From: Haliscomenobacteraceae bacterium
Lineage (GTDB): Bacteria; Bacteroidota; Bacteroidia; Chitinophagales; Saprospiraceae
Reading direction: 5' to 3'
NCBI GenBank assembly: GCA_947501115.1
Contig: CANMVX010000029.1
Location: forward strand, 1-47,344
DNA: 47,344 nucleotides
In this document: positions 8,229 through 17,117 of the stretch, piece by piece
Layout: every line of letters begins with the position of its first letter
Position numbering within the stretch: position 1 is the first letter of the stretch
Translations under genes and position numbers: made by a program
Notes under the pieces: generated by a model
What the model was told of the DNA's origin: nothing
What the model saw: only the letters and a program-made list of their open reading frames with translations
The model's database searches: none

Positions 8229-8600
8229 ATGATAAAACCTTTAAAGGTAATTTTGATGCCAGAAGCGGAAGAATATCTTAGTAAAGTGGAACAAAAAATT
8301 CAATTCAAAATATTGAATTCGATTCAAAAAACTGAAACTGGACTTAAAGGTGAGTGGTTTACCAAACTAAAAGAAACAAAGGGCATTTATGAGTTTAGAG
8401 AAAGAGACTCAAAATACTTTTATAGAATCCTAGCATTTTGGGATTCAGAAAACGATAAAGAAACTTTGATATTGGCCACTCATGGATTTGATAAGAAAAC
8501 CAATAAAACGCCTACATCAGAAATAAAAAGAGCGGAATCAATCAAGGAAACATATTTTCAAAACAAAAAAAGAAACAATGATAACAATACAAGAATTTAA
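8229..8600 (+). CDS. HigB-type toxin (Gp49-like, RelE superfamily)
   Basis: A 123-residue protein matching the phage-derived Gp49-like / HigB toxin family (PF05973). Visible are an N-terminal A-E-E-Y-L-S-K-V helix, the W-F-T-K-L-K-E-T-K-G-I-Y-E-F-R strand pair typical of these RelE-fold toxins, and a Y-F-Y-R-I-L-A-F-W strand. Family members are ribosome-dependent mRNA endonucleases that inhibit growth until neutralised by the partner antitoxin. The gene overlaps the HTH antitoxin gene by 23 bases, with toxin first, which is the HigBA order. Candidate catalytic basic residues lie in E-F-R-E-R-D, but I cannot assign them firmly. Confidence 0.82.
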   Translation: MIKPLKVILMPEAEEYLSKVEQKIQFKILNSIQKTETGLKGEWFTKLKETKGIYEFRERDSKYFYRILAFWDSENDKETLILATHGFDKKTNKTPTSEIKRAESIKETYFQNKKRNNDNNTRI

Positions 8601-8877
8601 AGACAAATATTTAGGGGAAATTGGAACAGAAGTTCGAGATAGATACGAACAAGAACTTAAAGTTGAACTACTGGCTGAACAAATAAAACAATTACGAAAG
8701 GAGCGAAACTTAACTCAAGAACAACTCGGTGAATTGGTTGGCGTCCAAAGAGCTCAAATTTCAAAAATGGAAAACAATACAGGGAATGTAACCGTCGCAA
8801 CCTTAATAAAAATATTTGGAGCACTCAAGGCAAAGGTCACATTTGAAATAGAAAAGGAAAAATTTGAAATAACATAA
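8578..8877 (+). CDS. HigA-type antitoxin (XRE-family HTH)
   Basis: A 99-residue protein. Residues about 28-85 are a Cro/C1-type helix-turn-helix: E-Q-I-K-Q-L-R-K-E-R-N-L-T-Q-E-Q-L-G-E-L-V-G followed by the recognition helix region Q-R-A-Q-I-S-K-M-E. The start codon lies inside the end of the toxin frame (23-base overlap), so the two are translationally coupled. Known HigA-type antitoxins bind the toxin and repress their own operon; I infer the same here. The C-terminus (K-V-T-F-E-I-E) is a short beta strand typical of the family. Confidence 0.85.
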   Translation: MITIQEFKDKYLGEIGTEVRDRYEQELKVELLAEQIKQLRKERNLTQEQLGELVGVQRAQISKMENNTGNVTVATLIKIFGALKAKVTFEIEKEKFEIT

Positions 8878-9272
8878 AATCACATAGCAAGTAACAAAAG
8901 CTACCGCGGACATGACGCCTATCGTTGTCACTTCCGATAGCCTTGGCTATTAGTGAAAAAAGCAAGTTTGACTATTCGGAGAATAATAGGTTGATTTTCA
9001 TAAAACAATATAGATGAAATTTTGTAATTGTGTAATTCTTTGAAATTGACTAACTATTACGGCAGTACAGGGCTTTTTGATCATTTTATTGAAATTCTAG
9101 TCCATAATAGAAACAAACGGGTTTATTTTCTACTTCATAAAGGCATTCTAGAAGGGGAAAAATCTTATAAAATGACCAAATTTTTGAGGGATTTACTTTC
9201 TGGATAATCCGGCCATATTCCTGGAATAGGTGGCACAGTTTTTTCATCCTGATTTTAAAGTGTTGGCATATT
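8878..9272. other. Gene-poor stretch with small hairpins and a possible gene fragment
   Basis: The first part has overlapping short inverted repeats (CTATCG at 8919-8924 with CGATAG at 8935-8940; ATAGCC at 8937-8942 with GGCTAT at 8945-8950), possibly a weak terminator after the antitoxin gene. At 9049-9207 a 53-codon plus-strand frame without a good start encodes a plausible helical fragment (Y-Y-G-S-T-G-L-F-D-H-F-I-E near its start) ending in TAA. The remainder shows nothing I recognise. Confidence 0.4.
9049..9207 (+). pseudogene. Possible small gene remnant
   Basis: Fifty-two sense codons then TAA, with protein-like composition (Y-G-S-T-G-L-F-D-H-F-I-E-I-L-V-H, later K-G-I-L-E-G-E-K-S-Y). 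No ATG is present at its start and a stop lies shortly upstream, so it would be a decayed tail of a longer gene. I do not recognise the family. The call rests on amino-acid composition only. Confidence 0.25.
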
Positions 9273-10964
9273 TTAATTATTACTTAGTTCTTGTATTTTC
9301 CAAATGGCTTTGGCGTGTTTTGCCAGTTCCCTTTGCCTTGCGGCTAATTTATCTTCATTCCAGGTATTGAAATTATCAGGGAGAGTTTTGGTCAATTCAC
9401 TATTTGATTGTGCAAATAATACTATTTTTTCAACATAACCTTTCTGGCCCGCTTCCCTATTTAATTTCCTCTCTAATAAGGTAAGATTGCCCATTCTGTA
9501 AACTGATCTATTGATTTCCTCAAATGTAAAATTTCCCCAAGTATCATCTGCATTTTCAGGTAAAATATGTTCAATGGTAAACAAATCACTTTCTGGATCT
9601 ATTTCGTTTTTATGTTGATAAACCTCAATTTTTGATAAAATATACTTTACTATTTTATGGTTGCGCGTTGTGTTTTTAAATTCTTTGGTTGAAAAATCAT
9701 TTTCAAAATTTAAGTCACTCACGTATATACTTTGAAAATCTGCCACTTCAAACCGCTTATTTGATGAAATTTTTAACGCAACAGTATTGTAAACATCTTC
9801 TTGAGCATTTGGATTTAAACCTCCAATAATGTTATATCGAAAAGATATAACAGAGCAAATTTTAGCTAATTTTCTAAAGTTTTCAACTTCTAAATTTCTT
9901 AAGGCAGATAAGAAAAGAGAATTTATTTGTCTAATTTGAAAAAGTTTTAATTCTTTCAACGATTTTCGTATTTCGGGCTTATCTCTCCAAAATTCATCTT
10001 CAGGGTTTTGAATAGCTAAATATAAATCTGCCGTGTCATTTAAATTTCTTATAAGTTCAAAAACCTGTTCTTTCGATTTTATATTGCCTTTTACGTTTTT
10101 AAATAGATTCTTTTTACCAACTGATTTATTAATACTATTCCAATAATAGCGTAAATAATCTTCAAACTTTTGTTCTCCCAGTTTGCCTACTATTTTACTC
10201 CAAATGTTTTCCAATTCTTCAATTTCTGAAATATGTGGTTTTGTTTCATCTACAACAAAAAATAAATAGTTTTTTAATAAATCTGCCGAAGATAGTTGAA
10301 CTCCTCTGGCATTTAATGTTTCAAAAACTTTAAATGCATTTAATTGGTCGGTTACTTCAATAACTGTAAAAAATAGTTTATCTACAATATTGTCGATAAA
10401 GGCTGCTAAGCTTTCGCCAGTGTTAAATTCTTTCTTTATTCTATCATAATACCAATTAAAACACTCTCTCATCTGCTTTTCAGAAGAGTTTGTATTTCTA
10501 AGCGGCAACTCTTTTAAAAGAACCAAATGTTGTTTATAGTAATCATCACTATTTCTGTTTAATTTGAGCTTGTTATTTGAAATTAATGTAACTGGATCCA
10601 CATATCCAATATAACTATTTAGGAGACTGTCTTTTCTTTTTAAATTATTTTCTGCTTCAATGCCGGAATCAACTAGCTCTTTCAGGCATTTTAAAGTCGA
10701 AAGAATCAACAAACTCATGGTTGTTAATCGTTGCTGCCCATCGATTATTTGAAATTCTTTATTGTTTGATGTTTGAAGTACTAAATACCCCATATAATGT
10801 TCATTATCCTCATCGGCTAACAATGCTCTTATATCCTGCCATAGGTCATCCCAATGTTCTGCTTCCCAACTATAATCGCGTTGAAATTTTGGAATTTCAT
10901 AACGTAATCCATTGCCCATTAATTGGCGATATGTTTTATTTGATGTTCCTTGTATGCCTTTCAT
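9273..10964 (-). CDS. GmrSD-like restriction protein (DUF262 plus DUF1524)
   Basis: A 563-residue single-chain protein of the GmrSD/BrxU-like type IV restriction family. The N-terminal DUF262 domain shows I24-P-K-F-Q-R29-D-Y-S-W33 and the nucleotide-handling motif I-I-D75-G-Q-Q-R79-L-T-T. The C-terminal DUF1524 domain has an HNH-like nuclease signature with H466-I-L-P469 and G492-N493-L-T-L-L-E. Known family members cut DNA carrying modified (often glucosylated or hydroxymethylated) cytosine in an NTP-dependent way, protecting against T-even-like phages; I infer an antiphage role here. Its ATG overlaps the stop of the upstream HTH gene in a four-base ATGA arrangement, so it is translationally coupled to that regulator. 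Modified-base specificity cannot be read from sequence. Confidence 0.85.
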   Translation of the reverse strand: MKGIQGTSNKTYRQLMGNGLRYEIPKFQRDYSWEAEHWDDLWQDIRALLADEDNEHYMGYLVLQTSNNKEFQIIDGQQRLTTMSLLILSTLKCLKELVDSGIEAENNLKRKDSLLNSYIGYVDPVTLISNNKLKLNRNSDDYYKQHLVLLKELPLRNTNSSEKQMRECFNWYYDRIKKEFNTGESLAAFIDNIVDKLFFTVIEVTDQLNAFKVFETLNARGVQLSSADLLKNYLFFVVDETKPHISEIEELENIWSKIVGKLGEQKFEDYLRYYWNSINKSVGKKNLFKNVKGNIKSKEQVFELIRNLNDTADLYLAIQNPEDEFWRDKPEIRKSLKELKLFQIRQINSLFLSALRNLEVENFRKLAKICSVISFRYNIIGGLNPNAQEDVYNTVALKISSNKRFEVADFQSIYVSDLNFENDFSTKEFKNTTRNHKIVKYILSKIEVYQHKNEIDPESDLFTIEHILPENADDTWGNFTFEEINRSVYRMGNLTLLERKLNREAGQKGYVEKIVLFAQSNSELTKTLPDNFNTWNEDKLAARQRELAKHAKAIWKIQELSNN

Positions 10965-11263
10965 AATTTTTTCATTTTTTGATATTTCACTTTCTCCTCC
11001 GCCACTTGTAAGGCTTTTAACGCCACATCTTCATTCCGAACCTCATACACTAACTTGTCAGACAGCCAAGAAACAAGCAAGTCAGTTTCATTCATATTAA
11101 AAAACCTGGCAAGTTTTATCACCTGTTCACGGTTTGCATTGCGTTGTCCTCTTTCAATTTTGCTTAAAATTGCTTGGTCAATGTCGAGGTATGCAGCAAC
11201 TGTCCGCAGTGGTAATTCCTTGTCTTCCCTTCGTTTTCTTATCGTTTCGCCCAGGCTTTCCAT
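10961..11263 (-). CDS. XRE-family HTH regulator coupled to the GmrSD-like gene
   Basis: A helix-turn-helix protein of about 100 residues: G-E-T-I-R-K-R-R-E-D-K-E-L-P-L-R-T-V-A-A-Y-L-D-I-D-Q-A-I-L-S-K-I-E-R (split here only by hyphens), the classic Cro/C1 fold. I place the start at 11261-11263 (M-E-S-L-G), not at the upstream in-frame ATG at 11294-11296. The reasons are that HTH proteins of this type begin just before the first helix and that a TAnnTTTG element covers the upstream ATG. It overlaps the restriction gene by four bases (ATGA). HTH plus DUF262 pairs are a recurring arrangement; the regulator likely keeps expression of the nuclease in check. A lysine-rich C-terminal tail follows the HTH. 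Confidence 0.8.
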   Translation of the reverse strand: MESLGETIRKRREDKELPLRTVAAYLDIDQAILSKIERGQRNANREQVIKLARFFNMNETDLLVSWLSDKLVYEVRNEDVALKALQVAEEKVKYQKMKKL

Positions 11264-11293
11264 TTTGAATAATTCTGTTTTGAATGATTTTGT

Positions 11294-11301
11294 CAAAAAT
11301 A
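11294..11301 (-). promoter_or_regulatory. -7 promoter element of the HTH-GmrSD operon
   Basis: The minus strand reads TATTTTTG, matching TAnnTTTG. Transcription would begin near 11288, about 25 bases before the start codon at 11263, which supports the shorter start for the HTH protein. Confidence 0.45.
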
Positions 11302-11400
11302 CAAAGTTCTTCCGTCAAACCTTATAAAAAAGTCTCTAATAATTAAATGAAGCAAATTATTCCTATTTTGTACTATTTAAAAGATTTCAAATATTTTAAG

Positions 11401-13968
11401 ATGCTATTCAGAAAATTATCTTTTTTGTTACCTTTTATACTGGGTACATTTACATTTATGAATGCGCAAAAAACAGAGGTGGTTGCGGGCGTTACCTGGG
11501 ATTTAGCCAGTGAAAGAGCTCAAAATATCAGTGGGTTGGCTTATCAATTATTTTTTGATATTCCAGCAGAAAAATCGGCGCCTATTCCTGCCAAAGTAGA
11601 TATATCTTTAAACCTAAAGCATAAGGCTCAGCCTTTACTACTTGATTTCAAGGTTTCCCGGGAGAATCTTCAAAAGGTAACCGTAAATAAAAAAATAGTC
11701 CCCATTGATTTTGTGGCGGGTCACCTGATCATTGATCTGATACATTTAAATGTGGGGGAGAATAAAATTCAAATTGAATTCATAGCTGGAAATCAATCCC
11801 TTAACCGAAATGCTGATTTTCTTTATACCTTATTAGTACCTGACCGTGCCGCCACGCTCTTCCCCTGTTTTGACCAACCGAACTTAAAAGCAAGGTTTAC
11901 TCTCTCCCTTCAGGTTCCAAAATCCTGGGATGCTTCTGCCAATGGTACGCTAACGAAAAGTACCTCGACCGGACTTAAAAAAATGCTACATTATAAGGAA
12001 ACCCAACCTATCAGTACCTACTTGTTTGCCTTTGCCGCAGGAAAATTTAATAGGGTGACTCAAGAAAAAAAAGGTAGAAGCATGAGCATGCTCTTCAGGG
12101 AAACTGATTCCCTAAAAGTAGCTCAAAACCTGGATAAAATTTTTGACCTTCATGTTACTTCCATTTTATGGCTAGAAGATTATACCCAGATTCCAATGCC
12201 CTTTGAAAAGTTAGATTTTGTTTTGCTCCCAGGATTTCAATATGGTGGCATGGAACATGTCGGAAATATATTCTATAAAGAAAGCGCGCTCATTTTAGAA
12301 GAAAGCGCCACTGATAACCAAAAATTAGCACGTGCCAGATTGATAGCTCACGAAACGGCTCATTATTGGTTTGGAGATCTGGTTACTATGAACTGGTTTA
12401 ATGATGTTTGGCTTAAGGAGGTCTTCGCTAACTTTATGGCAGCCAAAGCGGTCAATCCCGATTTCCCCGAGGTAAATCATGAATTAAGCTTTTTAATTTC
12501 TCATCATCCTACGGCTTATAGTGAAGATCGCTCTGGCGGAAGTCACCCCATTCAACAGGCTTTGGAAAATTTAAAGGATGCTGGATCCTTGTATGGTGGC
12601 ATCATTTATCAAAAAGCACCCATTGTAATGCGCCAACTGGAAAAGTTGATGGGAACGGAACCTTTTCAAAAGGGTCTTCAAAAATACTTGAAAGACTTTT
12701 CTTATGCCAATGCGACCTGGGACGATCTTATCAGTATTTTAGATGAATTAACCCCTATATCTTTGAAAGAATGGGCCGGTATTTGGGTAAAAGAAGCTGG
12801 AATGCCCCATCTTTTAACGACTGCCTTGATGAATGAAAATTCAAATATGGAGGAGATAACTATCCAACAGGTTAAATCTTCCCCATCGGACAAGCATTGG
12901 CAACAAGAAACCGATATAGCGCTCTTTTATGCAGACACAATAATCAAAATACCTGCCCGTATAAATGGTTTAAAAACAAGTTTACCCATATCAAAAGGAT
13001 TAAAAAAACCTTTAGCGATATTACCGAATGCTTCTGCCATAGGTTATGGTTATTTCCAATTGGATGACCTGTCTTTGCAGACCTTTTTATCGGGTAAATT
13101 AACTGTAAATGATGAATTCTTGCGTGGAGCCATTAGCATTGCTTTAATGGAAGAATTAATCAACAGGAAAATATCTGGCAATGATTATTTAGGATATCTG
13201 TTACATTCCTTAAAAAATGAAAAGGAATCCTTAAACAGGCAACTACTTCTAGGCCAACTGAATACGGTCTTTTGGACTTTCCTTTCCGGTGAACAGCGAA
13301 GTGTATCTACCCCTAAAATAGAGCGTCTTCTTTGGCAACTGATAAATGAAAACACCTTTGTCAGTGCAAAATCTGCCTATTTTTCAACCTTTAGGGACAT
13401 CGCTTTGTCTAAGGAAGCTACTCAAACATTATTTAATGTTTGGTCTGGAAAAACCAACATTCCAGGATTACCCATTTCAGAACCACAACAGATTGACCTG
13501 GCCGCAACACTATCTTTACTACTTCCTGAACAAGCCTCTGGAATAATAGATACTCAATTAATAAAAACCCTGAATCCAGATAGAAAAAAGAGGTTACAAT
13601 TCATAAAACCTTTTTTATCTCGCGATACAAAAATAAGGGATGCCGCTTTTGAATCCCTGTACGACGCAGAAAACCGAAATGTTGAACCTTGGGTGGTTGA
13701 CGCCGTCCGTTATTTAAATCATCCCTTAAGAGCTAAAGAATCAACTCATTATATTACACAAAGCCTGGAACTTTTAGAGGAGATTCAAAAAACAGGAGAC
13801 ATCTTTTTCCCAAGACAATTCATTACAGCAGTATTAAGTGGACATCAATCACCCACTGCAGCCTATTATGTAAAAAAATTCCTTCAGGAACACCCAGATT
13901 TCCCCTATAGATTAAAAAACAAGGTACTTATGGCGTCCGATTTACTTTTTACCATCCAACGCCCTTGA
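11401..13968 (+). CDS. M1-family zinc aminopeptidase
   Basis: About 855 residues from the preferred ATG at 11401, which opens a clean signal peptide (M-L-F-R-K-L-S-F-L-L-P-F then N-A-Q). An in-frame ATG at 11347 adds 18 poorly conserved residues. The protein is a gluzincin: exopeptidase motif G-G-M-E-H-V-G (equivalent to GAMEN), then H-E-T-A-H with E eighteen residues after the second histidine (H335, E336, H339 and E358 in the longer numbering) as zinc ligands and catalytic glutamate. The N-terminal beta domain and the helical C-terminal domain match the usual M1 length. It removes N-terminal residues from peptides, probably in the periplasm or outside the cell. It stands alone, with its 3-prime end facing mog 21 bases away. 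Confidence 0.93.
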   Translation: MLFRKLSFLLPFILGTFTFMNAQKTEVVAGVTWDLASERAQNISGLAYQLFFDIPAEKSAPIPAKVDISLNLKHKAQPLLLDFKVSRENLQKVTVNKKIVPIDFVAGHLIIDLIHLNVGENKIQIEFIAGNQSLNRNADFLYTLLVPDRAATLFPCFDQPNLKARFTLSLQVPKSWDASANGTLTKSTSTGLKKMLHYKETQPISTYLFAFAAGKFNRVTQEKKGRSMSMLFRETDSLKVAQNLDKIFDLHVTSILWLEDYTQIPMPFEKLDFVLLPGFQYGGMEHVGNIFYKESALILEESATDNQKLARARLIAHETAHYWFGDLVTMNWFNDVWLKEVFANFMAAKAVNPDFPEVNHELSFLISHHPTAYSEDRSGGSHPIQQALENLKDAGSLYGGIIYQKAPIVMRQLEKLMGTEPFQKGLQKYLKDFSYANATWDDLISILDELTPISLKEWAGIWVKEAGMPHLLTTALMNENSNMEEITIQQVKSSPSDKHWQQETDIALFYADTIIKIPARINGLKTSLPISKGLKKPLAILPNASAIGYGYFQLDDLSLQTFLSGKLTVNDEFLRGAISIALMEELINRKISGNDYLGYLLHSLKNEKESLNRQLLLGQLNTVFWTFLSGEQRSVSTPKIERLLWQLINENTFVSAKSAYFSTFRDIALSKEATQTLFNVWSGKTNIPGLPISEPQQIDLAATLSLLLPEQASGIIDTQLIKTLNPDRKKRLQFIKPFLSRDTKIRDAAFESLYDAENRNVEPWVVDAVRYLNHPLRAKESTHYITQSLELLEEIQKTGDIFFPRQFITAVLSGHQSPTAAYYVKKFLQEHPDFPYRLKNKVLMASDLLFTIQRP

Positions 13969-13989
13969 TTATCAAAGACAAAAAACACC

Positions 13990-14532
13990 TTAACCTGACT
14001 TAGGTCTGAACGCCTTTATGTTTTGCTCATTTGCCAATATGAAGGGACCATCTATGAGGTCAATACAATAAGGTATAGCAGGAAAAACGGCTTGCAAACA
14101 TTGTGAAATGGCAGCGGGTTTGCCCGGCAAGTTAACAATCAAAGTATTTTCATAAATGCCTGCCGTTTGCCTGGAAAGAATAGCGGTAGGCACATATTTT
14201 AAACTTTCCATCCGCATCAACTCGCCGAATCCAGGAAGTATTTTTTGACAAAAAGCCTCCGTTGCCTCTACCGTCACATCTCTTTTTGCAGGCCCTGTTC
14301 CCCCTGTAGTTAATATTAAACAGCACTTTTCCTCTACTGCAAGGGTATGAAATGTTTTTAAAATAAGATCATACTCGTCGGGAATGATGTTGAAAATAGT
14401 TCTGTATGGAGACTTTATATACGATGTCAAAACCTCTAAAATGGCATCTCCCGACAGGCTGGAATATGCGTTTGTATCCAGACTTGCCCGATCAGACATT
14501 TGTAAAACCCCTATGATTATTTCTTTTTCCAT
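13990..14532 (-). CDS. mog: Molybdopterin adenylyltransferase (MogA/MoaB type)
   Basis: About 180 residues of the MoCF-binding family. The core motif T78-T-G-G-T-G-P84 is followed by R87-D-V-T; V-N-L-P-G-K-P-A-A-I lies near residue 145. These are the binding loops that adenylate molybdopterin before molybdenum insertion. The start is placed at M-E-K-E-I (14530-14532); an ATG nine bases upstream is also possible. It follows the DUF547 gene by three bases on the same strand. No other molybdenum-cofactor gene (moaA, moaC, moeA) is in the window, so the rest of the pathway must be elsewhere. The assignment to MogA or MoaB is not resolved. Confidence 0.88.
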   Translation of the reverse strand: MEKEIIIGVLQMSDRASLDTNAYSSLSGDAILEVLTSYIKSPYRTIFNIIPDEYDLILKTFHTLAVEEKCCLILTTGGTGPAKRDVTVEATEAFCQKILPGFGELMRMESLKYVPTAILSRQTAGIYENTLIVNLPGKPAAISQCLQAVFPAIPYCIDLIDGPFILANEQNIKAFRPKSG

Positions 14533-14544
14533 GAATCCCACTTA

Positions 14545-15273
14545 TTATTTCACTACATTATTTAGCTCCCATTGATACTCTAAAAAATCTATTTTAGCAT
14601 TTGGTTGCACCCGTTTTTTTGCATATTTGTTTAAATAATCAACGACAGACGAACCATTTAACTTAAAATCGCCAGCGAACCAACTAAATATTTTTGAGAT
14701 TTTAATATTTGATTTGTCTAACTGATTTCGTTGAGAATCATTTACAAACCTCCTCATAGCATCATTTAATTGCTCGTCCAAACGAGAGGCATAATAAGCT
14801 TCATTTCTTAATAATGGGCAGGAAAAAGAAGCGCAATTTATTGCGGCGTGAATTCTTGGATCCTTAAATTCTTTTCTTAAAATGGAATGTTCAATATAAT
14901 TCAGATCTATTTTCTCTTTCCCCATTGGAATAAAGGTGATATCCCAAACAGAATTAACAAAAGGAATACCCTTTTTAATATCCTTGATACTTTTTATAGG
15001 ATAATGATCGAGGATTAACTTCACGGTAAAAGCATTGTAGGCATTTATCCAAAAAGCCATCTTTTCATTTTTACTCCATTTAGAAGTAGGTCTATTGGCA
15101 GAAAGTTTGTCCAGATATACCTGCAATTGCTTTTTATCTTTCAAAAAACCCTGGTAATCGACCATACCATTTTTTGAAACATGTTTTTTAACCAATACAT
15201 CCCATTCTCCATGCTGTACTGGATTTGCATAATTTAAGGAGACAAAAAGCATTATAATTAACCACATAAACAT
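14545..15273 (-). CDS. DUF547 secreted protein
   Basis: A 242-residue protein with an N-terminal signal peptide (hydrophobic residues 3-13, then N-Y-A-N-P). The body matches DUF547 (PF04784): M-V-D-Y-Q-G-F-L, K-M-A-F-W-I-N-A-Y-N-A-F-T-V, S-V-W-D-I, and H-A-A-I-N-C-A-S-F-S-C-P. The conserved Cys and His suggest a papain-like or other thiol-dependent fold, but no activity is established that I know of. The gene is directly upstream of mog (three-base gap) and is probably co-transcribed with it. Met3 is an equally good start. Confidence 0.85.
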   Translation of the reverse strand: MFMWLIIMLFVSLNYANPVQHGEWDVLVKKHVSKNGMVDYQGFLKDKKQLQVYLDKLSANRPTSKWSKNEKMAFWINAYNAFTVKLILDHYPIKSIKDIKKGIPFVNSVWDITFIPMGKEKIDLNYIEHSILRKEFKDPRIHAAINCASFSCPLLRNEAYYASRLDEQLNDAMRRFVNDSQRNQLDKSNIKISKIFSWFAGDFKLNGSSVVDYLNKYAKKRVQPNAKIDFLEYQWELNNVVK

Positions 15274-15291
15274 TTTTTAAAAAGGTTCAAT

Positions 15292-15312
15292 CTAATCATT
15301 TTTCAAGATTAG
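15292..15312 (-). terminator. Weak hairpin at the symporter stop codon
   Basis: CTAATC at 15292-15297 and GATTAG at 15307-15312 form a six-pair stem. The hairpin overlaps the symporter stop codon and is followed on the minus strand by a short T-rich stretch. A weak or partial terminator is possible. Confidence 0.3.
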
Positions 15313-17117
15313 GAGAAATAATATAAAATCCAAATGCATAAAGACATTAATACGGCAGCCATTATTTTAGTTCCCGAGAAGGCAAAAGGCTTTCCAATAT
15401 TTAATAAAAAAAGACTTCCCGATAAAGGAGCTATAAAAAAAGATAATTGTTTTCCGTCTGTTAGATCCATGAACAAAATAGTTACCGAGATAGCGTGAAT
15501 GAATAAAAATCCAAATATCTTCCAACGATGTGCCATTAACGAATCTATGGCCATCAGCTGATTATCTTCTTTTACAAGCTGGTATCCCCCAACTTTTCTT
15601 AGTAAGTAAAAACGGCTAACAAACAATAAAAAGACGGAACTTATGGAAGTGAGTGCCACTCGGTGCAAAAAATTAAGTTTTTCACCAAATATTGAGGAGA
15701 TTGTAGGAAAAAATGCAGTGATGCTACTGTAGGATACTTCAAGTAAAATAGCAATAAACGGTGCTGACACCATAGTCCATAAGGCTGCCTGGGAAGGTAT
15801 TCTCCTGACAAATACCGCAGCAAAAAAAACAACAATGATGCCTGGAGTAAAATAAGACCCATGGGAAGATATTTTCAGAAAAAAGTTTCCCGCACTTTGA
15901 GGGTTATAGGTTGCATAGGCAAGAACTGCTGCCAATAATGTAATCGTTAGCGTTACTAATCTACCAACAATCACCAATTCTTTATCCGAAATATTTTTCC
16001 GATAATATTTTTTATAAATATCAATACAAAACAAGGTCGTTGCCGAATTCATCATGGAATCAATAGTGGAAAAAGTAGATGCCAATACCCCTGAAATTAA
16101 TAAGCCAATGAGCCCAAAACCTGCTGGAATTACTGCATTGACCAAATATAAAAAAGCATCGTCAGGTAAAATCTTTTGTCCGGCATATTTAATATTTAAC
16201 AAATGAGCTGCTGCCACACCTGTAGCTATGGTAACAAAAGGAATTCCGAGTTTTAACAACCCGGCAACCATAACCCCATATTTTGCCGCATCATCACTTT
16301 TAGCAGCTAATACACGTTGAACTAAATATTGATTGGTTATCCAATAGAAAAAATGCAAAAGTATTAGTCCCGTGAAAACGCCTGAAACTGGTAAGTCAGG
16401 ATGATTTGTAGGAAGATAAAGATTCATTTTTCTTAACCCCTCAGGCAGTTGACTGTCCAAAGTAAGTAATCCTGAAAAACCATTTATTTCAGGTGATGAA
16501 AAAGTAAAATAACATAATACGATAGCCACCAAAATAATGAAAACGGCCTGAAGGGTGTCAGTATAAACTACCGCACTTAAACCACCAAAAAATGTGTAAC
16601 TGCAAATGATAAGGGATAATAACAATAGGGCGACCGGGTAATTTATTTCAAAAAGACTACCTTGAGTAAGCATGGATAATGCCCGCGCGCCAATATAATA
16701 ATGCCCAATTAACTGAACAATAATTAACAATAATACCAATAAAGCATAGGTTAATCTGACCTTATCACCAAATCTTTTTTCCAAAAACTGTGATAAAGTA
16801 AATAAGGGCAATCGCCGATAAACAGGAATAAATAAAAAAGCCAGTATAAGAATGGCAAAAACGGCCAGCACTTCGTAATGGCTTTGGGCAAAACCTACCG
16901 AATATCCAATGCCTAACATGCCAATCAAATGGGAAGCACTTATATTAGTACTGAAAACAGAACCACCCACAACCCACCAAGGCAGCTTCCTTCCCGCCAT
17001 GAAATAATCCTCACTTCCCTTACCCTTTCGACTAAAAAAAATACCTACCCCTATTTGAATGATAATAAGAGCTATAATCAGGAGAAAATCAAAATTGTCA
17101 ATGGTCAGTGTATTCAT
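15309..17117 (-). CDS. Sodium:solute symporter (SSS/SGLT-like)
   Basis: A 602-residue integral membrane protein with about 14 hydrophobic helices. It belongs to the SSS family (PF00474): first helix L-L-I-I-A-L-I-I-I-Q-I-G-V-G-I-F, then Y-F-M-A-G-R-K-L-P-W-W and G-S-V-F-S-T-N-I-S-A-S-H-L, typical of the SGLT/VcINL-like branch that takes up sugars, sugar derivatives or related small molecules with sodium. The C-terminal helices 13-14 follow a cytosolic loop near residue 520. It is the last gene of an operon; its start codon directly follows the stop of the aldo/keto reductase gene. The substrate is presumably what the upstream enzymes process, which I infer only from context. Confidence 0.9.
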   Translation of the reverse strand: MNTLTIDNFDFLLIIALIIIQIGVGIFFSRKGKGSEDYFMAGRKLPWWVVGGSVFSTNISASHLIGMLGIGYSVGFAQSHYEVLAVFAILILAFLFIPVYRRLPLFTLSQFLEKRFGDKVRLTYALLVLLLIIVQLIGHYYIGARALSMLTQGSLFEINYPVALLLLSLIICSYTFFGGLSAVVYTDTLQAVFIILVAIVLCYFTFSSPEINGFSGLLTLDSQLPEGLRKMNLYLPTNHPDLPVSGVFTGLILLHFFYWITNQYLVQRVLAAKSDDAAKYGVMVAGLLKLGIPFVTIATGVAAAHLLNIKYAGQKILPDDAFLYLVNAVIPAGFGLIGLLISGVLASTFSTIDSMMNSATTLFCIDIYKKYYRKNISDKELVIVGRLVTLTITLLAAVLAYATYNPQSAGNFFLKISSHGSYFTPGIIVVFFAAVFVRRIPSQAALWTMVSAPFIAILLEVSYSSITAFFPTISSIFGEKLNFLHRVALTSISSVFLLFVSRFYLLRKVGGYQLVKEDNQLMAIDSLMAHRWKIFGFLFIHAISVTILFMDLTDGKQLSFFIAPLSGSLFLLNIGKPFAFSGTKIMAAVLMSLCIWILYYFS

